From DATMBL01 sp050735975 (GTDB lineage Bacteria; Desulfobacterota; Binatia; UBA9968), in NCBI GenBank assembly GCA_050735975.1, contig JBOHVS010000031.1, positions 1-17,289 on the forward strand: a DNA stretch of 17,289 nt, written 5' to 3'. Of this stretch, positions 12,668 through 17,289 are shown piece after piece; positions within the stretch are counted from its first letter, which is position 1; the number at the start of each line of letters is the position of its first letter. The notes under the pieces were generated by a model. The model made no database searches and was not told where the DNA came from. It worked only from the letters and a program-made list of their open reading frames with translations. A program made the position numbers and the translations under genes.

Positions 12668-13096
12668 TTATTTGAGCGCTTTTTTCAAAGCGCGGATGGC
12701 CGTATCCGCGTCCGCCGCGCTGTCGAAAGCAAAATAAGTCACGGAGCGGCGTCCGAGCGCCGCCGCCGAGACCCCCCGTAGATTGATCCCGGCATCGGCA
12801 AGCGCGCGGCTCATTTTCATGCCGAGTCCCGCACGGTCAGGACCTTCCACCCGCACCGAATGCAGGCTGTCCGTTGTCACAAGGCCGGCCGCCTGTGCGG
12901 CGTTCTTCTGTTTCGCTCCCATGATAGGAGTGATAAAGACGATGCCTGTGCCCGGTTTGTCGGGAGCCCGGCGGGAAACGAGGAACTCCAAGTTCGCGCC
13001 GGCATCGCTCAAGACCGCCAGTTTTTCGCCGAGCCCGCCAGGGCGGTCCGCGATTTCTCCGGACCACACGGCTACTTTTTTAATTGTATACGCCAT
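12668..13096 (-). CDS. Two-ACT-domain protein
   Basis: A 142-residue protein composed of two ACT-like domains, small ligand-binding folds that usually sense amino acids or other metabolites. Each has the start of the fold: DRPGGLGEKLAVLSDAGANL near residue 17 and DRAGLGMKMSRALADAGINL near residue 86, both with the Asp-Arg/x-Gly turn at the ligand pocket; VTYFAFDSAADADTAIRALK ends the second. Nothing else is fused, so it is a stand-alone sensor or regulator of unknown partner. The start is ATG 13096: AGGAGGT at 13103-13109 (minus) is right before it, and a longer frame to 13126 would run through that site. It ends at a strong terminator four bases on. It is alone in its transcript. Confidence 0.85.
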   Translation of the reverse strand: MAYTIKKVAVWSGEIADRPGGLGEKLAVLSDAGANLEFLVSRRAPDKPGTGIVFITPIMGAKQKNAAQAAGLVTTDSLHSVRVEGPDRAGLGMKMSRALADAGINLRGVSAAALGRRSVTYFAFDSAADADTAIRALKKALK

Positions 13097-13394
13097 GCTC
13101 ACACCTCCTTTGCGAATACGTTGCAATGCCCTTCAGAATGATTGGACGCCCTTCAACAACCGATCGCGAATCCGCCCAGCGAGCGGCTGACTTTTATACC
13201 TCTTCCCAGAGATCTCGTTTCGTCCTGTCAGGCCCTCACATCGCGGTGATCCTCAGCAAACGAGGCAGGCCCCTGCGCAACCTGAGCCGCTCATACCACC
13301 ATGCCAAAGATCCTGTCAAGTAAAGTGACGAATGTGAGTCCGTATCTCAGATCGGGAACGGGACTGCTAATCACTGGTGAAATCAAGCAGGAAT
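13097..13394. other. Intergenic stretch between ACT gene and tRNA-Cys
   Basis: About 300 bases without a convincing gene. It holds the ribosome binding site of the ACT gene at its left end and one candidate promoter at 13290-13319. Short open frames here have no family likeness or ribosome site. No repeat was recognised. Confidence 0.5.
13290..13319 (-). promoter_or_regulatory. Candidate promoter of the ACT-domain gene
   Basis: On the minus strand TTGACA (13319-13314, perfect) and TATGAG (13295-13290, four of six) are separated by 18 bases. This would start the message near 13283, giving a leader of about 190 bases before ATG 13096. It also lies just after the tRNA-Cys gene, so the two could be separate units. 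Confidence 0.45.
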
Positions 13395-13470
13395 TGGAGG
13401 CGGCGAGCGGATTCGAACCGCTGCATCGAGGTTTTGCAGACCTCTCCCTTAACCACTTGGGTACGCCGCC
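13395..13470 (-). tRNA. tRNA-Cys (anticodon GCA), CCA encoded
   Basis: On the minus strand a complete cloverleaf is seen: acceptor GGCGGCG/CGCCGCC, D arm CCC...GGG, anticodon stem GAGGT/ACCTC with loop CTGCAAA giving GCA, and T arm AGCGG-TTCGAAT-CCGCT. The discriminator base is U (A at 13398 on the plus strand), the main identity base for cysteinyl-tRNA synthetase in bacteria. CCA is encoded at 13397-13395. The body is 73 bases without CCA. It stands alone, with no other RNA gene next to it. Confidence 0.95.
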
Positions 13471-13523
13471 TTGAGTGATAGGTAACATGATCTTTTCGCC
13501 ACTTGCAACAACGGGTAGAAACG

Positions 13524-13552
13524 TTGACAATCTCAGGTTAAACAAGTAATTA
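13524..13552 (+). promoter_or_regulatory. Candidate promoter of the ferredoxin-fusion gene
   Basis: A perfect TTGACA at 13524-13529 is followed at 17 bases by the AT-rich TAATTA (13547-13552), a poor match to TATAAT. The start would lie near 13559, about 20 bases before the ATG at 13580, and the leader would contain GAGGGG (13567-13572). Confidence 0.4.
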
Positions 13553-13579
13553 AACAACTGACTGTCGAGGGGTCCTCAT

Positions 13580-14956
13580 ATGGCGACGATGATCACCAAC
13601 GAGTGCATTAATTGCGGGGCATGCGAACCGGAATGTCCTAATAACGCGATCAGCCAGGGAGATCCAGTCTATGTTATTGACCCGCTGTTGTGCACGGAAT
13701 GTGTCGGGTTTCACGACTATGAGGCCTGTGCCGCCGTTTGTCCGGTCGATTGTTGCGTGACCGATCCGAATAATATTGAAACTGAAGAGGTTTTGATTAC
13801 GCGGGCGCGAGCGCTTCATAAAGAGGTCGATTTCGCAGAGGGTTTCCAATCCCGGTTTCGCAAGAACGAAAGCGCCGGAGGCGCGCCTGCCGCGCAAGCG
13901 GCCGTCGCAGCACCTCCCGCGCCAGAACCGAAACCTGTAGCCGCGGTCGCAAAGCCGACTGAAGCGCCAGCCGCCGCAAAACCGATGGCGGCACCAGCCG
14001 CCGCTGCCAAACCAGCGCCGCTTCAGTTCAAAAAAGAAGTTAAGCCCAAGAAGATATTTTCTAAGGAACTGCCCGTAAGTTTTGAAGAAATATCGACTCA
14101 GTTCAGGCCGGGCGGCGCGTCGTCGAAAGCGCCGGGCAGATTGTTGATAGGCCTTCTTCAGCCACTGCTCGGGGCGTTGCCACACCGCGCAAAGAAGATT
14201 CTGGAAGAAGCCGTACAAAACCCAGTGGTCTTTTCTGCGGCCGGAAGTACCGGACTCAACATCTTGCATAATATCGTTCTCTATCCGTTGCTGTGTATGG
14301 CTATAGCAACGGCGGTCAAAGGGCCGGCGATTTTGTTCAGCCAAGAAATCAACCTGTTTGTCATTGTCGGTATCCTGTTGGGAGTTATAGAAGGCGCCTT
14401 TCGCCTGAGAGACGGTATCTTTCGCGTGAAGCCGCCCGAGGAAATGGTGTTCCCAGCCTCGATTTATGGCTCCCCTTTGGGACCATTATTGGGCCCTCTG
14501 CTCGTTAGACAGACCGGTATTATCATTCGAGACGTCCCGGTTCCGGTGGACGGCTTTTACTCTAAAGGTTTCGTGGAGAAATTGGAGCGTGAGCGACGCT
14601 ACGGAAACGTTTATACGGTTGAGGATCGCGGGGGCGCGCTTTTACTGCGTCTGGAATTCCCGCGGTGGATTCCGGACATCGGCATTGCGGATCGAGCGCA
14701 GATCCCGGACGAGATGCCGGACTATGATTACGATCTAGCGCTTAAGGACGGGTACTTTATCATCAAAGGAAAATGCACTGAAGAGAAAGTTCGCAAAATT
14801 TCCTCGAGCGTTGGCGCTTTTCCACCTGAGTTTACCACGATCATTTCGCTGAGGGAGAAGATAGCGGGATTTGTGCATCATTTCGAAGATAAACTGCTCG
14901 AAGTTTTTCTCCTGAAGGAAAATGGATCGACCTGGAGGAAAACCTATTCGTCGTAA
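13580..14956 (+). CDS. 2[4Fe-4S] ferredoxin fused to a membrane and C-terminal domain of unknown function
   Basis: A 458-residue protein. Residues 1-65 are a YfhL/Allochromatium-type two-cluster ferredoxin: C9, C12, C15, C19-Pro for one set, C38, C41, C50, C54-Pro and C58/C59 for the other. Residues about 98-147 are an Ala/Pro/Lys linker (VAAPPAPEPKPVAAVAKP, AAAKPMAAPAAAAKPAP) like those between mobile domains. Residues about 185-280 are hydrophobic with two likely membrane helices near 224-246 and 257-273. Residues about 310-448 form a soluble domain rich in beta strands (YGNVYTVEDRGGALLLRLEF, YDYDLALKDGYFIIKGK) with a loose likeness to an Hsp20-like sandwich; I do not recognise it with certainty. 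An electron-transfer or cluster-sensing membrane protein is a guess. GAGGGG at 13567-13572 precedes ATG 13580. RimI overlaps its 3' end. A 12-bp terminator hairpin follows its stop. Confidence 0.85.
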   Translation: MATMITNECINCGACEPECPNNAISQGDPVYVIDPLLCTECVGFHDYEACAAVCPVDCCVTDPNNIETEEVLITRARALHKEVDFAEGFQSRFRKNESAGGAPAAQAAVAAPPAPEPKPVAAVAKPTEAPAAAKPMAAPAAAAKPAPLQFKKEVKPKKIFSKELPVSFEEISTQFRPGGASSKAPGRLLIGLLQPLLGALPHRAKKILEEAVQNPVVFSAAGSTGLNILHNIVLYPLLCMAIATAVKGPAILFSQEINLFVIVGILLGVIEGAFRLRDGIFRVKPPEEMVFPASIYGSPLGPLLGPLLVRQTGIIIRDVPVPVDGFYSKGFVEKLERERRYGNVYTVEDRGGALLLRLEFPRWIPDIGIADRAQIPDEMPDYDYDLALKDGYFIIKGKCTEEKVRKISSSVGAFPPEFTTIISLREKIAGFVHHFEDKLLEVFLLKENGSTWRKTYSS

Positions 14957-15503
14957 AACCGAGTCGGAGGGGATCTCAAGCGAAAAGCCACAGGACGCTG
15001 ATTTCGCCTGTGGCTTTTTTGCTTCGAAGTACGCTGTCTCGTTTCGGCCCATGACCTTGGCGGATATCGATCCGGTCATGGCGATTGAAAGGGTTTCGTT
15101 TGCGTATCCCTGGAGCATGCGATTCTTTCTCCAAGAAATGCAGGTACAGTGCTCCCGGTCGATCGTCGCTGAAATCGATCGCAAAGTGGCCGGCTACATT
15201 CTTTTTTGGCTCCTCCCGGATGAGGTCGATATTCATAATCTCGCGGTCCATACAGCATTCCGTCGCCGTGGTATCGGTCGCGCTCTCATGCAAAGGGTCG
15301 TGCGCCAAGCGAAGGACCGTGGTTCAGTTCGAGTAACGCTTGAAGTAAGAAAGTCAAATAGCGGCGCTCAAAGACTTTATGAATCCACGGGATTTCTAGT
15401 GACAAGTATTCGTAAAGGCTATTATTCAGATGACGGCGAGGACGCTTTGGCAATGGCTCTCACTCTAAGGTCGAAAGCCTCAAAACCTCCACAAAAGCTT
15501 TAA
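14922..15503 (+). CDS. rimI: Ribosomal-protein-alanine N-acetyltransferase family (RimI-like), start unclear
   Basis: A GNAT acetyltransferase. The core from about 15036 matches RimI: VSFRPMTLADIDPVMAIE, then SFAYPWS, then DEVDIHNLAVHTAFRRRGIG (acetyl-CoA loop RRRGIGRAL), EVRKSNSGAQRLYESTGF and the KGYYSDDGEDALAMAL end. RimI acetylates the N-terminal Ala of ribosomal protein S18; TsaD-linked variants exist. The start is uncertain. ATG 15051 would cut off the first strand (VSFRP), while the only other canonical start in frame, ATG 14922, overlaps the preceding gene by 35 bases and would place a complete transcription terminator (14983-15020) inside the coding region. The 40 residues before the core have no family likeness. 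I list the longer frame; the true product may be about 150-160 residues. Confidence 0.8.
   Translation: MDRPGGKPIRRKTESEGISSEKPQDADFACGFFASKYAVSFRPMTLADIDPVMAIERVSFAYPWSMRFFLQEMQVQCSRSIVAEIDRKVAGYILFWLLPDEVDIHNLAVHTAFRRRGIGRALMQRVVRQAKDRGSVRVTLEVRKSNSGAQRLYESTGFLVTSIRKGYYSDDGEDALAMALTLRSKASKPPQKL
14983..15020 (+). terminator. Strong intrinsic terminator after the ferredoxin fusion, inside the rimI frame
   Basis: AAAAGCCACAGG (14983-14994) and CCTGTGGCTTTT (15007-15018) are perfect 12-bp complements around a 12-base loop, with the right arm running into six T in all (15015-15020). It starts 27 bases after the ferredoxin-fusion stop, as expected of its terminator, yet lies in the open frame of rimI. 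Confidence 0.85.
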
Positions 15504-15852
15504 TTTTTCCCGATTAGTTAGTTACTCGACGTTTTAAGTTTAAAGTATTGAAAAAATGTCATTTTCGGGCCGAGAGCCGACGCTCTTGACGGGGTAATTT
15601 TGTCTGGTGTATAGTGATTTTATTGGTTGCGGTCGAAAGTAGCCGGCCGCTTAATTTTTCTCACCCGGACCCGAGCGGCGAAGGAACGCTGGATGTTAAG
15701 AGATTGTAAAAGCTCACTCCGCAAGTTTGATTGTTTCCTGCCGCTCAAAAAAAATCAATCAGCCCATTTCATCAACTATTCGTTCCTCTCAATAGCTTAT
15801 CGGATCAGCAACGAACAGAAGCGTATCGGCAATCGTTCACGAGGAGGTCATT
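15504..15852 (+). other. Long intergenic and leader region before carD
   Basis: About 350 bases between rimI and carD. It holds one clear promoter (15586-15615) and then a leader of some 230 bases. Several short open frames are present (for example from TTG 15627) but none has a ribosome site or family likeness. The leader has an A-run at 15749-15756 flanked by a GATTG / CAATC pair, not strong enough to name a riboswitch. Confidence 0.5.
15586..15615 (+). promoter_or_regulatory. Sigma-70-type promoter of carD
   Basis: TTGACG (15586-15591, five of six) and TATAGT (15610-15615, five of six) are spaced by 18 bases. Transcription would begin near 15622, giving a leader of about 230 bases ahead of the CarD ATG at 15853. 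Confidence 0.7.
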
Positions 15853-16335
15853 ATGTTTAAGGTCGGCGAAAAAGTGGTTTATCCCGCCCACGGGGTGGGA
15901 CAAATCGAATCGATTCGAACTCATGTGATTTCGGGCACGGAGAGAAGATTTTACATGCTCCGAATCCTCGAAACCGACATGAAGATCATGATCCCGGTTG
16001 ACAACGTCGAATCCGTCGGGCTGCGGAAAGTGATCGACCGGGCCATGGTATCCAAAGTCTACAAAGTGCTCCGGCAGAAAAAAGTCGAGACGGACCAGCA
16101 GACGTGGAACCGGCGTTATCGCGAATATACGGAAAAAATCAAGACCGGTTCGATACTGGAAATCGCCAAGGTGCTGCGCGACCTCTTCGTTCTAAAGGCT
16201 GATAAGGAACTATCGTTCGGCGAGAGAAAAATGTTGGATACGGCTAGAAACTTGCTGGTTAAAGAGTTGTCGATCGCGCGTTCCCATTCGGAAGAGAAAA
16301 TCATGGAGGAGTTGCGCCATATCTTTACTCACTGA
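15853..16335 (+). CDS. carD: CarD-family transcriptional regulator
   Basis: A 160-residue CarD/CdnL-type protein. The N-terminal RNA-polymerase-interacting (TRCF-like) domain reads MFKVGEKVVYPAHGVGQIES then MKIMIPVDNVESVGLRKVI, contacting the beta subunit; the helical C-terminal part (about residues 65-160, with LRDLFVLKADKELSFGERKM and ARNLLVKELS) binds DNA near the -10 region and stabilises open complexes, often at rRNA and housekeeping promoters. GAGGAGGT at 15840-15847 lies just before the ATG. It has its own strong promoter with a long leader and a strong terminator at 16363-16395, so it is mainly monocistronic, with ispD next after the terminator. No truncation or odd composition. The carD-ispD order is common in Desulfobacterota-like genomes. 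Confidence 0.93.
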   Translation: MFKVGEKVVYPAHGVGQIESIRTHVISGTERRFYMLRILETDMKIMIPVDNVESVGLRKVIDRAMVSKVYKVLRQKKVETDQQTWNRRYREYTEKIKTGSILEIAKVLRDLFVLKADKELSFGERKMLDTARNLLVKELSIARSHSEEKIMEELRHIFTH

Positions 16336-16362
16336 GAGTTTTTGAACTGTAAGCATCCCAGG

Positions 16363-16395
16363 GAGCCGAGAGCACTTCTCTCGGCTCTTTTTTTT
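16363..16395 (+). terminator. Intrinsic terminator after carD
   Basis: GAGCCGAGAG (16363-16372) and CTCTCGGCTC (16378-16387) form a perfect 10-bp stem with a five-base loop, followed by eight T (16388-16395). It ends 12 bases before the ispD ATG, so ispD depends on read-through or on a promoter inside this short region. Confidence 0.92.
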
Positions 16396-16407
16396 GAAAG
16401 CTTAACT

Positions 16408-17109
16408 ATGCGAGCGACCGCTATCATCGCTGCGGCTGGTGAAGGAACCCGGATCGGCGGTCCTGTTTCGAAACTCTACCTGCCGATCGCGGGGCGCGCG
16501 GTTATCCTGCGTACCTTGGATCGGTTCGCGGCTGCCCGGACGGTTGAAACTATCGTTCTCGTTGTTGCGGAGCGAGACCTCGAGCGGTGCCAGGCGATTA
16601 TCAGCGCCGATGCCAAATCGAGCGCCTTGCGCTGGATTCTCCAAGCAGGCGGCGCGACTCGCCAGGAATCCGTGCGTAGGGGACTGGAAAAGGTCCCTGC
16701 CGATTGCGACGTCGTCGTTGTCCATGACGCAGCCCGACCTTTTGTTTCCTGTTCTTTAATTGACAGGTGTGTCAGTGAGGCGCAGGAGAAAGGAGCCGTG
16801 GTCGTTGGCTTGCCGGCGCGGGATACCATCAAAATCCTTTCTCCAGCGCGACAAATCCAATCGACGCCGGACCGAAATTCTTTGTGGGAGATCCAAACAC
16901 CGCAGGGGTTCCAACGCGATGTGATCGTGAAGGCGCATGAATCGGCGTGCGCCGATAATATACACGCCACTGATGACGCCGCCCTGGTGGAACGGCTGGG
17001 CAAACCGGTCTATGTCCTGGATGGGGAGAGAACGAATATTAAAATCACAGTGCCGGAGGATCTGCTGTTTGCCGAGGCTTTACTTAGGGACGGTCGGGTT
17101 CCCGAGTAG
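16408..17109 (+). CDS. ispD: 2-C-methyl-D-erythritol 4-phosphate cytidylyltransferase
   Basis: A 233-residue IspD, which joins CTP and methylerythritol phosphate in the MEP pathway to isoprenoids. It begins MRATAIIAAAGEGTRIG, the glycine-rich CTP loop, then KLYLPIAGRAV with the conserved Lys; further marks are VVHDAARPF, TPQGF, ATDDAALVE and ERTNIKIT with the second conserved Lys near the C-terminus. The length is normal. ATG 16408 is chosen although its ribosome site is weak (GAAAG at 16396-16400): a TTG at 16342 would include the carD terminator and 22 unrelated residues. The pathway partner ispF is not fused to it and not next to it on this side; a larE gene converges instead. Confidence 0.93.
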   Translation: MRATAIIAAAGEGTRIGGPVSKLYLPIAGRAVILRTLDRFAAARTVETIVLVVAERDLERCQAIISADAKSSALRWILQAGGATRQESVRRGLEKVPADCDVVVVHDAARPFVSCSLIDRCVSEAQEKGAVVVGLPARDTIKILSPARQIQSTPDRNSLWEIQTPQGFQRDVIVKAHESACADNIHATDDAALVERLGKPVYVLDGERTNIKITVPEDLLFAEALLRDGRVPE

Positions 17110-17153
17110 GTCGAGGATAAGTTTCGGGGCGGTTCGGCGTCCGGCGTTTGAAG

Positions 17154-17177
17154 CTCAACCTGAACCTAAACCTCAAT
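17154..17177. repeat. Short tandem repeat of six-base CTNAAY units
   Basis: CTCAAC, CTGAAC, CTAAAC and CTCAAT follow directly on one another, four copies in 24 bases, between ispD and larE. The stop codon of larE (TCA at 17173-17175 on this strand) lies inside the last copy. It is one more of the low-copy repeats of this region. Confidence 0.55.
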
Positions 17178-17289
17178 CTGTTTGTTTGGTCCGCAAGGCT
17201 TCGTTCAGGCTGCCGGTGCGGTATCCCTGGAGATCGAGGCTGACATAATTAAAGCCGGCCGCCTTGAACTGTTGCACGACCGCGTCACG
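17173..17289 (-). CDS. larE: ATP-dependent sacrificial sulfur transferase LarE, C-terminal fragment
   Basis: On the minus strand an open frame enters from the right edge and ends at TGA (17175-17173), giving 38 visible residues. The sequence FKAAGFNYVSLDLQGYRTGS followed by LNEAL is the C-terminal end of LarE (and related PP-loop proteins), where the GF-YV-LDL-GYR-GS-NE motif is characteristic. LarE gives a sulfur atom from its own Cys to build the nickel-pincer cofactor of lactate racemase. The catalytic Cys and PP-loop lie outside the window. The final RTKQTD is not conserved. It converges with ispD with a 63-base gap. Confidence 0.8.
   Translation of the reverse strand, partial: RDAVVQQFKAAGFNYVSLDLQGYRTGSLNEALRTKQTD

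Noticed and set aside
13550..14344. 264-codon minus-strand open frame opposite the ferredoxin fusion
   Set aside because: Its Arg/Gly-rich centre is the reverse reading of the Ala/Pro linker, it has no family likeness, and the plus strand encodes an unmistakable ferredoxin in the same bases.
15627..15860. 77-codon frame in the carD leader
   Set aside because: It begins at TTG without a ribosome site, has no family likeness and runs over the carD ribosome site and start.
16342..16407. Longer start for ispD
   Set aside because: It would translate through the carD terminator; the extra residues are not found in IspD proteins.
1..17289. CRISPR array, prophage, integrase or insertion sequence
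   Set aside because: No regularly spaced identical repeats, no phage structural gene and no transposase reading frame were found; the inverted repeats listed are all short and non-coding.

Overview
The window is one ordinary-looking bacterial chromosome segment of moderately high G+C (judged by eye), densely coded and well provided with GGAGG-type ribosome binding sites. A CarD-type regulator followed by ispD, many stand-alone catabolic enzymes of environmental type, a tRNA-Cys with encoded CCA, and at least six different families of short intergenic repeats suggest an uncultivated soil or sediment bacterium of the Desulfobacterota/Binatota/Methylomirabilota kind. That placement is inference from gene content; nothing here fixes the phylum.

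Layout. (1) 1-2250, plus strand: the tail of a GMC oxidoreductase, a split thiamine-diphosphate decarboxylase resembling sulfopyruvate decarboxylase (ComD/ComE), and an EamA/DMT permease whose homologous frame runs upstream of any canonical start codon. (2) 2413-4873, plus: a strong promoter, a KynB-like metal cyclase/hydrolase, a CxxHxxC ferredoxin, a large hairpin repeat, a plant-type asparaginase/isoaspartyl peptidase and a small coiled-coil membrane protein. (3) 4904-6716, minus: a two-gene unit of an NHL beta-propeller protein and a double DUF427 protein. (4) 6869-8035, plus: an MFS permease whose extended -10 box lies so near the ATG that its message should be almost leaderless. (5) 8036-8274: two different hairpin repeats. 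(6) 8275-9057, minus: an isochorismatase-fold cysteine hydrolase, divergent from (7) 9227-12572, plus: 3-hydroxyanthranilate dioxygenase, a ferritin-like putative di-iron protein, a TPM-domain membrane protein and a MetE-like methyltransferase, tightly packed. (8) 12668-13470, minus: an ACT-domain protein with its own terminator, and tRNA-Cys(GCA). (9) 13580-17109, plus: a 2[4Fe-4S] ferredoxin fused through an Ala/Pro linker to a membrane and C-terminal domain I do not recognise, RimI, CarD and IspD. (10) At the right edge, minus strand, the C-terminus of LarE.

How the genes may work together. The left two thirds looks like a catabolic region: oxidoreductase, 2-oxoacid decarboxylase, permeases, a KynB-like hydrolase, a cysteine hydrolase and a ring-cleaving 3-hydroxyanthranilate dioxygenase could handle aromatic or amino-acid-derived acids, but no complete pathway is present. 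The right end is housekeeping: acetylation of ribosomal protein or similar, transcription control by CarD, and isoprenoid precursor synthesis. The items I find least explained are the ferredoxin-membrane fusion, the HAAO/ferritin-like/TPM gene trio, and the number of distinct intergenic repeat families.
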